Shown here: one piece after another, positions 1 through 8,199 of the stretch
How positions within the stretch are numbered: position 1 is the first letter of the stretch
How the letters are laid out: each line of letters starts with the position of its first letter
Assembly (NCBI GenBank): GCA_028278205.1
Contig: JANQES010000110.1
Span: 124,001 to 188,000, forward strand
Reading direction: 5' to 3'
Length of the DNA: 64,000 nt
Origin: Rhodothermales bacterium
GTDB lineage: Bacteria > Bacteroidota > Rhodothermia > Rhodothermales > Bin80
The notes under the pieces: generated by a model
Seen by the model: the letters and a program-made list of their open reading frames with translations, nothing else
What the model was told of the DNA's origin: nothing
Database searches by the model: none
Position numbers and translations under genes: made by a program

Positions 1-547
1 TGCCGTCGGCGTCGAAGCGGGGGGCGTGGAAGATGATCTTGTAATGCTGCCACAGGCCGGGCGCGCGGCTGGCGTTGAACCGGGGCGGATGGCCTTCGAA
101 GCCGCGTTGTCCCTCCGGACGGCTGTCGTCCCATCGTTCGTAGATGCCGCCGCAATCGCTGTATCGGGGATGCTGCACGCCCCAGCTATCGAGCAGTTGC
201 ACCTCGTACCGCCCCTGCAAATAAATGCCCGAATTCGAGCCTTGCGGCATCATAAAGTCGAGTTCCAGTTCGATGTCGCCGTGCTCCCAGGTGGTAAAAA
301 GGTTGTCGTTAGCGTCTTCGGTGACCAGATTGACCAGCACGCCCGTACCTGGCTTCGCCTCAAGCGACCATCGCTGGACGGGATCGCTGAACACCTCGCC
401 CGCGATCTGCCAGTTAACCGCCGCGCCGCGAAAAGCGCGCATCGATTCGAGCGACAGTTCGGTGAGCGGCAGCCGGTCCTGGGCGAGGGCGGGGGGCACA
501 ATCCAAAAGTGAAAGAGGAGGATGAAGACGAGGGTGGCTCGGTGCAT
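1..547 (-). CDS. DUF1080 (3-keto-disaccharide hydrolase-like) secreted protein, 3' end cut off by window
   Basis: Reading the minus strand from an ATG at 547 gives an open frame of 182 codons that runs off the window edge. It begins with a signal peptide (hydrophobic VFILLFHFWIV, then ALAQ) and continues into a jelly-roll domain with the hallmarks of the DUF1080 / 3-keto-disaccharide hydrolase family: GDIELELDFMMPQGSNSGIY, then GRYEVQLLDSWG, CGGIYER and the LWQHYKIIFHAPRF block. Family members act outside the cytoplasm on glycosides, in characterised cases on 3-keto sugars. The C-terminal part is missing only because of the window boundary. The GMC oxidoreductase and TIM-barrel isomerase further along are plausible pathway partners, but they are not adjacent, so the link is inference. 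Confidence 0.85.
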   Translation of the reverse strand, partial: MHRATLVFILLFHFWIVPPALAQDRLPLTELSLESMRAFRGAAVNWQIAGEVFSDPVQRWSLEAKPGTGVLVNLVTEDANDNLFTTWEHGDIELELDFMMPQGSNSGIYLQGRYEVQLLDSWGVQHPRYSDCGGIYERWDDSRPEGQRGFEGHPPRFNASRAPGLWQHYKIIFHAPRFDADG

Positions 548-673
548 GGGCGGTGGGGGCTTGGATGAGCAGCGTAGCCCAAAGGATAAGAAATGCTTAG
601 CTCCCTTTCATCTCGATTCTTGGGGAGCAGCGTGTTTTGACGGGCAAGGTGTAGCAAAAGAAGGAGCTGCCGG

Positions 674-1150
674 TCATTCGCCGGTAAGATGCCGTAATGA
701 TTTTGGCGCTTCGGGGAAGTACAGGTTTTCGAGATGGTCAGCCTGATCCTGCCCGTCCTTTATCTCGTCGCGGAGCTGATAGTATTGCTTGATCCAGTCT
801 CCAATGATGCTCATCACAAATTTGGATCTGATGGATCTGCGTCTCACACTGTAAAATATGGATTTAAGATACGCTACGAAGTACTCCGCCCGTTGGCGGT
901 GTCCACTTGCGTCATACTCATCGAGGTTGAGCAGGGCTTCAATGATCTCCTTTTTCAACGCCGGATTGAACTGCGCCGCCCGAACGTTCATGCTGAACCG
1001 AGAGATCTCCATCGACGTAAAAAATGTCTCGAACATGCGTTGCCCTTCGGCGGACCGAAGGGCTTTACGCATCTCTAGATTCTGGATGAACAGAAGGCTA
1101 GCCGTAGCGACGGCCACCAAGAAAGCGCCTACTTCGAAGTCCAGGTTCAT
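674..1150 (-). CDS. Small membrane-anchored protein of unknown function
   Basis: 158 residues. One N-terminal transmembrane segment (about residues 6-24, VGAFLVAVATASLLFIQ) is followed by a charged helical cytoplasmic part rich in Arg, Lys and Glu. I do not recognise a family; the shape resembles small membrane proteins with a helical soluble tail often carried near accessory ATPases. It lies 18 bases downstream of the KaiC-like ATPase on the same strand, so the two are probably co-transcribed. No strong ribosome binding site is visible before the ATG. Confidence 0.6.
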   Translation of the reverse strand: MNLDFEVGAFLVAVATASLLFIQNLEMRKALRSAEGQRMFETFFTSMEISRFSMNVRAAQFNPALKKEIIEALLNLDEYDASGHRQRAEYFVAYLKSIFYSVRRRSIRSKFVMSIIGDWIKQYYQLRDEIKDGQDQADHLENLYFPEAPKSLRHLTGE

Positions 1151-1168
1151 GGCGTATCGGACCCATTT

Positions 1169-2821
1169 TTAGACCCCCGTTCCCGGCAGCTGCAAGATCT
1201 TGATTCGGTCGCCCTCATACGAGATAATGCCCAGCTTCTCGTCCACCGGATAATTATTTTTGCGTTTGAGGCGGATGATGCCGTGCTTCTTCGAAATATG
1301 GACCACCGAAGTGACCATGTTCTGCGCGATATCCCTCGCGAGGGTCTGATCCCAATTGACGAGTACACCGGCGATCGCGAGCCGATAAAAATACTCTTTA
1401 AGGATGCGCAGGAACTGATGGATGATCTCGGGCGGCTCCTTCACGTCTAAGACCCCGATACCAAAAATCACTGCGCGATGAAGCGGCCCCCGGCTTTGCT
1501 GCTCCACATGCCGCCGAATGAGAAACAGCGTCTCGCTGGCCGACAGGTTGCGTGCGTCGATAAAGGCGATCCGGTTATAAAACTCGGAAAACCGCTCTCG
1601 CACGTATTCTTCGCCGAACCGGTAGCTCACCAGCAACACGCGTTTTTCGCGTCTGGCCTCCAGGCATGCTCTGAGATAGTTGCCGACCAGATTGGTCTTT
1701 CCGGTGCCGGGCTTTCCATCGAGTACCAGGGTATCGCCATACTTGAGGCCGGGCGTTCCATGGTTCCCCAGGGCGTAGTCGAACGCCTCGACGTTAAAGC
1801 AGGCTGCTTGTTGGCGGCCCAGGACGTGACGCAGAGGCCGGGCACCGTCTTCCAACGACTTCAGCGAGGGAATGACTTTGATGCCCTGGTTCTCGATGAT
1901 GTATTCGTGGAGCCCGCGATGCGCCCCCGATTTGGCCTTGACGACCTCCATGTGCGTGACCATGTCGGTGCTGTTGGGCAGTGCCCGTTTGCTCATGCAG
2001 ATGGCAAAGTCTGCCTCATTCTCGGCCCGCCGCTCATCTGTGCTGCTCTGAATCAGGATCAGGCCGGCGGTACGGCTCCGCACTTCCTTGATGAGGCTGC
2101 GAAACGCATGGGGTTTCTCTTCGGGCATCTCGATCAGGTCGCTGCCGTCAATCACCACGACGATCGAGCACGACAGATTACACAGCCGCATCTGCTCGAT
2201 GTCGCGATGGATACGGTTGCGGGTTTTCTCCAGCGTGATGTCCGGCGCGTCGCGGGCAGAGATAATCACGAGGGATTTCTCAAAAACCCGCTCGTTGAGC
2301 TTCCAGCCGACGACCTGGGGTTCGAGACCCGGGTTGAACCTCAGAAAGCGTTTCTTGAGGTCGATACCGTGCTGGTTGAGGGTATAATAGAGACACGCGA
2401 CGCGTTCATGCCGGAGCAACTCGGCCAGCAGTTGAACGACCAGGAGCGTTTTACCCGTGCCGGCCCCACCCCCTACGGTGAGGGTGGTGCCGTGGGTAGG
2501 GTCGAACAAGATCCCGCCACCCGTGACGTACTTGATCCCGGGCTCACCCGTAGCAAGACGAAAGGGGGAATGCCCGGTCTTCAGCGTTTTGCGCTCCTCA
2601 GGGTCCAGGATGCGGGTCCAGGTGCATCCGTAATCGGTACTGACGAACGAGCCTGCGTCTGCGATGATGGTGAAGTGCGCCTGGCTGCAAGCTTCCAGGC
2701 GTGCTTCGAGTTTGCTCAGCTTCTCGGACGGGCTCAGGTCGGCGTCGATGACATAATCATCGAGGCGTAGAAGGCCGGGAAGTTGGGCAATCGCCTCTAG
2801 CGATACAGTTTCTTCGGCCAT
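1169..2821 (-). CDS. KaiC-like protein with two RecA-type ATPase domains
   Basis: 550 residues from the ATG at 2821, which has a clean GGAGGT site at 2828-2833; an upstream ATG at 2854 has none. A roughly 100-residue N-terminal region precedes the first ATPase domain, with Walker A GGGAGTGKT (about 117-125) and Walker B IVVVIDG (about 220-226). A second domain has Walker A GKPGTGKT (about 369-376), but its Walker B position (AVIFGIG) lacks the usual acidic residue. The order of two RecA folds matches the KaiC/RadA-like family, in which ATP hydrolysis drives oligomer or signalling changes. It is not circadian KaiC: no kaiA or kaiB is present, and length and N-terminus differ. Its neighbours are a small membrane protein downstream and a divergent transcription regulator. 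The function is unknown. Confidence 0.75.
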   Translation of the reverse strand: MAEETVSLEAIAQLPGLLRLDDYVIDADLSPSEKLSKLEARLEACSQAHFTIIADAGSFVSTDYGCTWTRILDPEERKTLKTGHSPFRLATGEPGIKYVTGGGILFDPTHGTTLTVGGGAGTGKTLLVVQLLAELLRHERVACLYYTLNQHGIDLKKRFLRFNPGLEPQVVGWKLNERVFEKSLVIISARDAPDITLEKTRNRIHRDIEQMRLCNLSCSIVVVIDGSDLIEMPEEKPHAFRSLIKEVRSRTAGLILIQSSTDERRAENEADFAICMSKRALPNSTDMVTHMEVVKAKSGAHRGLHEYIIENQGIKVIPSLKSLEDGARPLRHVLGRQQAACFNVEAFDYALGNHGTPGLKYGDTLVLDGKPGTGKTNLVGNYLRACLEARREKRVLLVSYRFGEEYVRERFSEFYNRIAFIDARNLSASETLFLIRRHVEQQSRGPLHRAVIFGIGVLDVKEPPEIIHQFLRILKEYFYRLAIAGVLVNWDQTLARDIAQNMVTSVVHISKKHGIIRLKRKNNYPVDEKLGIISYEGDRIKILQLPGTGV

Positions 2822-3179
2822 GACACTACCTCCAAATGTAGAAGTGATGCCCATGCGGAATCGGTAGCGAAATTTAAAACATCGACGATAATATTGTCAA
2901 GAAGAAAAAATACTAAAAGCGAAAAAATCGCTAATGAGGAAAAAATTTCCAAATAAAGGGGATACGCGTCCTGAAGCCCTTTGTGACATTGGATGATATT
3001 CTTTTTTTCATCAATTGCGGTTTTTTCGCTATTGCAATATATTCCTTACATTACATACATAAGCTTTTCTGCGTGTATCCTTACTAGAACGTAAGAGAAA
3101 CCCTGCTGAGAGGTTCTTTTTTTACGTCACGCTGGTGAAGCACCATGCTGTTGTCCTTCCCACCAAACGTATATTTCCC
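2822..3179. promoter_or_regulatory. AT-rich divergent promoter region with paired operator-like repeats
   Basis: About 350 bases between the divergently transcribed ATPase and regulator genes, far more AT-rich than the surroundings. Two 13-mers, GCGAAAAAATCGC (2919-2931) and GCGGTTTTTTCGC (3017-3029), are reverse complements of each other with one mismatch, and the first is itself a GCGA...TCGC palindrome. Directly after the second lies the palindrome TATTGCAATA (3030-3039), whose TTGCAA core recalls the TTTGCAAA-type operators of RamB/ScfR regulators. That the encoded regulator binds here is inference. Confidence 0.5.
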
Positions 3180-4772
3180 ATGGATTCCCATCCTGATCCA
3201 GGAGTTCTTCAGTGGCAGATCAAGTCGTTATTAGTAAAGAATGAGATGAAACTGAAGGATTTGTCCGCAGAAACAGGTCTGAGTCAATCGTATTTGAGCG
3301 ACCTGGTTCGTGGCAATCGTGGTACCAAGCGTCCTTCTCTGGCAACCATTCTTTCTTTATCGAAAGCATTTGGCGTTGCGCCGGAAGAACTGATGACGGT
3401 TCCACCCCACATAAAGGGGACCTTCCGGAAGCTCCCTGATGTCCTCGAAGGGGTGCCGAAAGAGCACATTTTGTCGCTTCTGAGTAATGATCCGAATACA
3501 GGAGAAGTGTTGATAAAGACTCTGGGTAAGCTTGCCCAGCTTTATAGCTTACGCGAAGAAGATATTAACCATGCCATGCGGCGCATCTATCAGCAAGAAC
3601 ACTTTAAAAAGCTCCAAAAGAAGGATCCCTCCACACCTCTTCGTAAGATCGAGAACGCCGCCAGGGAGTACCTGGAGAAATTAAGCACTTTTGGATGGAC
3701 ACCTGAGCAGGGCATTGAAAACCACGAAATATTACGCGACTACATAATCAAGGAATGGAAGTTTCAGATCGACGAAACCACGCTGGGCCAGACGGAGGAG
3801 TTTGCCAAGATTAAAACCGTCTATCTTGGCGGGAAAAAGCCCCGGCTGCTCGTCAACCCCAACCTCACGCCGGAGCAGAGGGCGATGATCTGGGCACGAG
3901 AGATCGGTTTTTTTGCGCTGGGGATCGTAAACAAGGGTACCATGATCTATCCTGCGCCTCGGCGTGGATCGTTTGAAGAGTTAATGTATGCCTTTCAGGC
4001 AACATATTTTGCCAGTGCGCTTCTGATGCCGAGAGAGACGTTCATGGAGAATCTGAACGCTGTTTTTTCGGCAAAAACGTGGAATCCGGAGCAGTTTCTT
4101 TCGTGTGGATATGGGCATCGCCCCGGTCTTTTTTGCCATCGTATCACGTCGGTCTTGAGTGAGCTTGGCTTTGATGAATACTCCTTCTTTCGCTATGCCT
4201 ACAACCTACAAGAGCAGGGTGCCGAAACAAAGTCAGGACATGTGCTCACGTCTACTCCCAGGATTACAGACGCCTTGAATTTCACGAGTTTTCCCGACGT
4301 ACAGCGGTTGGGTGCAGGCGAAGATCGGTGCCGTTTATGGGGAGGCGCGCAGGCCATAGGAAAGTGGATAGACCGCTATGGCACGGACCTGGATAAGAAT
4401 AAGGATAAATTGTTTGTCCACGTTCAAAAATCGCTAACGACCGGATTGAAGTATCCGAAGGATAAAGCCCCTTGTTTTCTCGTCATTTCGGTTGCGTATC
4501 CCTCGTCAGGAAGGCTTTCGGCGGTAAGCATTGCACTGCGGATGGATGCTGATCCGGCGTTCGAGCAAAAAGTGGCGTTTCTTGGTGACCCTCAGATAGA
4601 ACCTGCCGGTGGGGACGCGGTGGAGGTGGCGTTGTCATGTCAACGGTGTGCAAATATGACGTGCGCTGTCCGTGTGGGTGAGCCTCGCATTCTTTGGAGT
4701 TATGAAAAGCGACACCGGCAGGAAGAACTTCTAAAAAATCTTGAGGAAAAGATCAGCAAAGAGGTTTCGTAA
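3180..4772 (+). CDS. XRE-family HTH regulator with IrrE-like middle domain (ScfR/RamB-like)
   Basis: 530 residues if started at the ATG at 3180; a GTG at 3135 would add 15. The first 72 residues are a Cro/C1-type helix-turn-helix (LKDLSAETGLSQSYLSDLVRG). The middle region is laid out like an ImmA/IrrE (DUF955) domain, but the zinc-protease HExxH position reads AREIGFFALG, so no metal site is apparent. The C-terminus carries CQRC...C (C487, C490, C495), as in the DUF2083 tail of short-chain acyl-CoA responsive ScfR/RamB regulators. Those proteins control acetate, glyoxylate or propionate metabolism; here the only close neighbour is the divergent ATPase gene. Family placement is moderately secure; ligand and targets are unknown. 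Confidence 0.7.
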   Translation: MDSHPDPGVLQWQIKSLLVKNEMKLKDLSAETGLSQSYLSDLVRGNRGTKRPSLATILSLSKAFGVAPEELMTVPPHIKGTFRKLPDVLEGVPKEHILSLLSNDPNTGEVLIKTLGKLAQLYSLREEDINHAMRRIYQQEHFKKLQKKDPSTPLRKIENAAREYLEKLSTFGWTPEQGIENHEILRDYIIKEWKFQIDETTLGQTEEFAKIKTVYLGGKKPRLLVNPNLTPEQRAMIWAREIGFFALGIVNKGTMIYPAPRRGSFEELMYAFQATYFASALLMPRETFMENLNAVFSAKTWNPEQFLSCGYGHRPGLFCHRITSVLSELGFDEYSFFRYAYNLQEQGAETKSGHVLTSTPRITDALNFTSFPDVQRLGAGEDRCRLWGGAQAIGKWIDRYGTDLDKNKDKLFVHVQKSLTTGLKYPKDKAPCFLVISVAYPSSGRLSAVSIALRMDADPAFEQKVAFLGDPQIEPAGGDAVEVALSCQRCANMTCAVRVGEPRILWSYEKRHRQEELLKNLEEKISKEVS

Positions 4773-4821
4773 AGCCAGTCTATGGTCTGGGTGAGAACGG
4801 CTCTAGAGCATCACGCCCTCA

Positions 4822-4905
4822 GAACCTGTTTGGTAAGTATTCTGGGGCATCGCAGGACCAAAAAGTCCTCGTGCTCGCCTGCCAGCCTACTTTCCAAACA
4901 GATTC
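4822..4905. terminator. Long inverted repeat between convergent genes (probable bidirectional terminator)
   Basis: A 16-base arm at 4822-4837 (GAACCTGTTTGGTAAG) is the reverse complement of 4890-4905 with two mismatches. The 52-base spacer contains a small hairpin, AGGAC-loop-GTCCT (4854-4869). The element sits exactly between the stop codons of the regulator (+) and the MOSC gene (-). No clear T-tract follows, so the terminator role is inferred from position. Confidence 0.4.
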
Positions 4906-5469
4906 TCAAACCTTGAGAATCGCATCGCCAACCGTCACGATGCCGGCCTGGATGACTTTGGCGTAGATGCCTCGCAGATGCAGCGATTTGCCGACGGGGG
5001 TATTCACGAAGCGCACCGCGTCCTGCCCGAATCGTTGCGCGTATTTTTTACAGCCGTTGTGCGGCACCGCCGTGATTTCGAGAATCGTGGTGCCTATCGC
5101 AATACGCTGGCCGGGTGGGAGGTTGTCGTCGCTCAGGTCGAGGTCTACGTAGAGCTGGTCGCCGGCCAGGGGGCGGCGGCTCTCGTCTGGGGAGATCAAC
5201 GCCATAAAACGCGCATTGGTGAGCGTGACCTGGACGTCGGGGTTGGGATTTTTATCACGCCGAGGCGTCCAGCTACCCCCGGCCCAGGCATCGCCGTGGA
5301 CGCCGCCTTCGGGGCTCAACTCGGCCTGCTGAAGCACCGCGCGTTCGTTTTCCGCCGGGCGGATCACGATGGCCTTGAGCACGCCGTGGTCTCTGGGTGA
5401 TTGGCGGACCGCCGGCAGGCCGGCTTCAATTTCTTCGATGGTCAAATGGGGGATTGTGGAGGTTTCCAT
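4906..5469 (-). CDS. MOSC domain-containing protein
   Basis: 187 residues. The beta-barrel pattern GGVHGDAWAGG near residue 55-65, LTNARFMALI, LYVDLDLSDDNLPPGQRI and GTTILEITAVPHNGC followed by KKYAQRFG identify a MOSC domain (molybdenum cofactor sulfurase C-terminal), with the conserved Cys in HNGCKKY. MOSC proteins bind or transfer the molybdenum cofactor or handle sulfur on it. This one is a stand-alone cytoplasmic domain without the aminotransferase part. It is convergent with the upstream regulator and upstream of the SCO cluster, separated from it by a hairpin repeat. Substrate unknown. Confidence 0.85.
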   Translation of the reverse strand: METSTIPHLTIEEIEAGLPAVRQSPRDHGVLKAIVIRPAENERAVLQQAELSPEGGVHGDAWAGGSWTPRRDKNPNPDVQVTLTNARFMALISPDESRRPLAGDQLYVDLDLSDDNLPPGQRIAIGTTILEITAVPHNGCKKYAQRFGQDAVRFVNTPVGKSLHLRGIYAKVIQAGIVTVGDAILKV

Positions 5470-5500
5470 GGGCGTCGCGTGGTTGAGGGCTTTCCGGAGA

Positions 5501-5569
5501 ACGTACTTCGTAGTGCGTACTGCGTCGTATTTTTGACAATCCTACGCACTACGCAGTACGAACTACGCC
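5501..5569. repeat. Heptamer-word hairpin (GTACTGC/GTAGTGC family)
   Basis: Left arm 5501-5530 is a run of degenerate 7-base words (GTACTTC, GTAGTGC, GTACTGC); right arm 5541-5568 is their reverse complement (CTACGCA, GTACGAA), with an 11-base T-rich loop. The same words recur as a single arm at 8102-8129. It lies between the MOSC and SCO genes. Confidence 0.7.
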
Positions 5570-5601
5570 AAAGATACGAAGCCACACGCGACAAGGTTGT
5601 A

Positions 5602-6267
5602 TTAAGCAGATTCTTTTTTCAACGTCGCGATATCCTCGATCAGCCGCTCGACGTCCAGGGGCAGCGTGCCGTTGTAGACGCCCCGGATGCGCCGGTGTTG
5701 ATCGATCAGGAAGAAGTTTTCAGAATGCAGGATGTTGTCTTCGGCGAGGTCGGCTTCGAGGTCGGCGAAATAGGCCTCGCGGGCCAGCGCATAGACGGCT
5801 TCGCGGGAGCCCGTCACCAGATGCCATTTGCCGCTGATGACGTTGTTGACCGTCGCGTAGTTTTGCAAGACGGGCACGGTGTCGGTTTCTGGCATGACGG
5901 TGTGCGAGAGCAACAACACCGCATCGTCATCCCGATAGGTTTCCTGAATTTTCGCCAGGTTCGTCCGCATCGTCGGGCAGATAGCAGCGCAGTGGACGAA
6001 GAAAAAGTTGGCGACGTAAATCTTCCCCTCAAAATCTGCCTCCGTCACCCTCTCTCCATCCTGATCAACAAACGAAAAATCGCCAACCCGATGAATCGAA
6101 GCATAGTCATCGGACGATTCCGCGATCCACTCCGGCGTCATCGCAGCATTCCGGTAAAACGGCAGGTCGATAGTCGCTTGCCGGTTATCCCGGCAGCCCA
6201 TCAACAGCAAGCCAGCCAGCAACCAACATCCCATCAGGATGCTTTTAAAAGTGTGTACGCGCGTCAT
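5602..6267 (-). CDS. SCO1/SenC-family copper lipoprotein
   Basis: 221 residues from the ATG at 6267, chosen because it gives a lipoprotein signal with lipobox LLMGC (lipid Cys25); longer upstream starts would bury it. The thioredoxin-like fold shows the SCO copper-binding set: CAAIC (C93, C97) and the distal His181 in ILHSENFFLID. SCO proteins deliver copper to, or reduce thiols of, cytochrome oxidase Cu-A centres on the outer face of the membrane. Downstream of the YHYH and YwqK-like genes on the same strand, it probably forms a small exported-protein cluster with them. No cytochrome oxidase gene is in the window. Confidence 0.9.
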   Translation of the reverse strand: MTRVHTFKSILMGCWLLAGLLLMGCRDNRQATIDLPFYRNAAMTPEWIAESSDDYASIHRVGDFSFVDQDGERVTEADFEGKIYVANFFFVHCAAICPTMRTNLAKIQETYRDDDAVLLLSHTVMPETDTVPVLQNYATVNNVISGKWHLVTGSREAVYALAREAYFADLEADLAEDNILHSENFFLIDQHRRIRGVYNGTLPLDVERLIEDIATLKKESA

Positions 6268-6359
6268 AGCCCTTTTATGATTTTTGACAGTGAACAGGTA
6301 GCGGAAAGCGAAGCAATGCGGATGCACCAGGACGGCCAGCCAAAGCCCGCCGTTAAAAA

Positions 6360-6944
6360 TCATAACCCGCAAGGTTTGGAGCCGATCAGGCCGAAGCGCC
6401 GCCCGTCTTTGATGACGTAGTTGGCTTTGATCGTGCCGTCTTCGTTCCACATCCGCTGAAGCCCGGCTTCTTTGCCGTTTTCATAGTTGAAATCGCGATA
6501 GAGCGATCCATCCGAAAACCAGTTGCGGGCCGTGCCTTCGTGCATATCGTTCTTAAAGTGATAGACGAACTTAAGCGATCCATCTTCCCACCAGCCGGTA
6601 TGCACGCCTTCTTTTTTGCCGTCCTGATACGTGCGTTCGAACATCACCGCGCCGCCGGGATACCAGCCCCTGGCCAGGCCGCGCGCTTTGCCTTCGTAAT
6701 AGGGCGTGATGCTCTTCGTCGAGCCGTCGTCGTAGCGCGCGACGAGCCGCCCGGAGAAGGGCTTTTCGCCCCGGTAGAGGAGGCCTCCGGCGCGGCGCAG
6801 GGCGGCATCGTCGCTGAGGATCTCTACGTCCGGGATGCCTACTGGGACTTGCAGCGCCGGGGGACGCAGCACGGCCACACCGGCGCCGGCAAGCCACAGG
6901 AGGAGCAGGAGAAGGTCGAGGGGGAGGCGGTTACGGGTTTTCAT
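6360..6944 (-). CDS. YwqK-like protein with MORN-type repeats, membrane-anchored
   Basis: 194 residues from the ATG at 6944, which has GAGG just upstream; the ATG at 6956 is weaker. A hydrophobic N-terminal signal (LPLDLLLLLLWLAG) precedes repeated units of the form G-x-W-x-x-D-G-S-x-x (YDDGSTKS, WYPGGAVMF, WWEDGSLKF, WFSDGSLYR, WNEDGTIKA), about one per 23 residues. This is the pattern of the YwqK/MORN-like antitoxin-repeat family. The family name refers to Bacillus YwqK in a toxin locus; here the exported protein lies between SCO and YHYH genes, so a surface or periplasmic structural role is more likely. No toxin is adjacent. Confidence 0.75.
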   Translation of the reverse strand: MKTRNRLPLDLLLLLLWLAGAGVAVLRPPALQVPVGIPDVEILSDDAALRRAGGLLYRGEKPFSGRLVARYDDGSTKSITPYYEGKARGLARGWYPGGAVMFERTYQDGKKEGVHTGWWEDGSLKFVYHFKNDMHEGTARNWFSDGSLYRDFNYENGKEAGLQRMWNEDGTIKANYVIKDGRRFGLIGSKPCGL

Positions 6945-6986
6945 TTCAGGCCTCATGATTTATGCTTCGTCTAAACGTTTTAACTT

Positions 6987-7126
6987 ATTTTGGATTTTAG
7001 ATTTTGGATTGGGCGTTCGCCGAGCAGTTTTCTCCATCGAAAAAGTTGGAGCGATCCTGACCGTCTCGGCTTCACTGGCTGATGGATTGGGTGGAAGTAA
7101 GCAATCCAAAATCTAAAATCCAAAAT
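6987..7126. repeat. Heptamer-word inverted repeat (TTTTGGA family), 25-base perfect arms, 90-base spacer
   Basis: Left arm 6987-7011 consists of TTTTGGA/TTTTAGA words; right arm 7102-7126 is its perfect 25-base reverse complement. The 90-base spacer (7012-7101) contains a small hairpin CTCCA...TGGAG. The right arm ends one base before the stop codon of the YHYH gene. Related elements are at 15121-15156, 24466-24614 and 39354-39433. Confidence 0.8.
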
Positions 7127-7127
7127 G

Positions 7128-7913
7128 CTATTGCGAGACCGTTCCTGCCGTGCCGAAGAAGCCGCTGCCGTTGATGTAGGGGTCTTCGGCGGTGATGTGA
7201 TAGTGGTAGATGCCGTTGGGATAGTCTGCCGTCGCGCCGAAGTGGCCGTGGTAGGCGTCGAGGTCGGCGTTGGTGACGGCCTGGCCGTTTTCTTCAGGGC
7301 CGTAGACCGGGAACCCGTCGAGCAGGAAGCCGACGAGCGATTCCGGGCCGTTGGTGAGCGTCAGGAAGAGCGGCTCGATGTGGTAGTGATAGACGCCCGT
7401 CTGCTGCGGATGGCCGTTGTACTGGTCGAACGAGTCGATCTCGCGGGTCAACGGCTGGCTGGGGCCGGCGTACTGGTTGAAGATCGCCACGCCGTTGACG
7501 GCGATGCCGATGGCGCCCAGCGGCGTCGCTTCTTTGTTAGCCGCTTCGGACGGGTTGAGCGGGATGCGGAAAGTGAAATTCTGCTCGTTAATCCGGTTCG
7601 GATTGAGTTGAAAACGGGTGTTATCGCCGTTGTAGGCTTCGTAGCGACCATCCGTCGTCGAGAAATACGGGCTGTTGTGGTTGGGCACGCCGTTGGATTT
7701 GAGCACGACGAAGTTGCCCTCCACGTAGACTTCCACGTCGTCGGTGTAGTGGGCGAAGACAGCCGGCAGGTCCGTGTTCGTGCCGGGCGTGGTCGTCGTG
7801 CCCGGCTCGTTGGTGTCGGTCTCGTCGAGGGCTGAAGTGGCCGAGTCGCACGAGATCATCACGATGGGATTGATCAAAAAGAGCAACAGGAAAAAGGGGG
7901 CTCCACGGTTCAT
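7128..7913 (-). CDS. YHYH domain lipoprotein
   Basis: 261 residues. The ATG at 7913 follows a good GGAGG site. The N-terminus is a lipoprotein signal (FFLLLFLINPIVMISC), then a Thr/Pro-rich linker, then the YHYH domain, with the name-giving motif twice (GVYHYHIEP and GIYHYHITA), plus the GIAVNGVAIFN and GFPVYGPEE blocks. YHYH proteins are exported, of unknown biochemical function, and are often found near SCO-type copper proteins, as here. The His-rich motifs suggest metal binding (inference). It probably heads the cluster YHYH, YwqK-like, SCO. Confidence 0.9.
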   Translation of the reverse strand: MNRGAPFFLLLFLINPIVMISCDSATSALDETDTNEPGTTTTPGTNTDLPAVFAHYTDDVEVYVEGNFVVLKSNGVPNHNSPYFSTTDGRYEAYNGDNTRFQLNPNRINEQNFTFRIPLNPSEAANKEATPLGAIGIAVNGVAIFNQYAGPSQPLTREIDSFDQYNGHPQQTGVYHYHIEPLFLTLTNGPESLVGFLLDGFPVYGPEENGQAVTNADLDAYHGHFGATADYPNGIYHYHITAEDPYINGSGFFGTAGTVSQ

Positions 7914-7922
7914 GGTAAACCT

Positions 7923-7963
7923 CCGTAGGATTGGTTTCGGTGTTCGATGTTTCCAACCTACGG
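7923..7963 (-). promoter_or_regulatory. Leader hairpin upstream of the YHYH gene
   Basis: CCGTAGGATTGG (7923-7934) pairs with CCAACCTACGG (7953-7963), leaving an 18-base loop. On the minus strand it ends at the ribosome binding site of the YHYH lipoprotein gene, so it could occlude or expose that site. No known riboswitch class is recognised. Confidence 0.35.
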
Positions 7964-8095
7964 GCGAGTTGTTCAGAAAGTGTTTAGAAGGTTTGTGGAT
8001 TTGATGTACGGTTCAACGATATCGAGGTAGGGTTTTTTTAATCAGATTTCGAACTCTTTTTTCAGAGAATCCTGGCAATCCTGCCGTTTGAGCAA

Positions 8096-8130
8096 ACTGC
8101 ACTACGCAATACGAAGTACGCAGTAAAGCA
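8096..8130. repeat. Single-armed heptamer array (CTACGCA/GTACGCA family)
   Basis: Four in-phase 7-base words beginning with CTACGCA at 8102, then ATACGAA and GTACGCA. Same family as the hairpin at 5501-5569, but without an opposing arm. It lies in the leader of the sulfatase gene. Confidence 0.55.
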
Positions 8131-8199
8131 AAGTGGCATCTGATCCGGCATCGTCGTAGGTTGGAGCGCTTTTCCCCAGGAACTGAAAGCTCCAGGCTC

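Noticed and set aside
1478..2770. Long plus-strand open frame opposite the ATPase gene
   Set aside because: Antisense shadow of a high-GC gene; the minus frame has Walker motifs and a proper ribosome site.
1169..2821. Circadian KaiC
   Set aside because: Twin RecA domains fit, but kaiA/kaiB are absent, the N-terminus is extra and the second Walker B lacks its acidic residue. Called KaiC-like only.
3180..4772. Active ImmA/IrrE metalloprotease
   Set aside because: The HExxH position reads AREIG and no other zinc motif is visible.
7012..7101. Known riboswitch in the 90-base spacer
   Set aside because: No conserved riboswitch core recognised, and the spacer lies downstream of the nearest gene end rather than in a leader.
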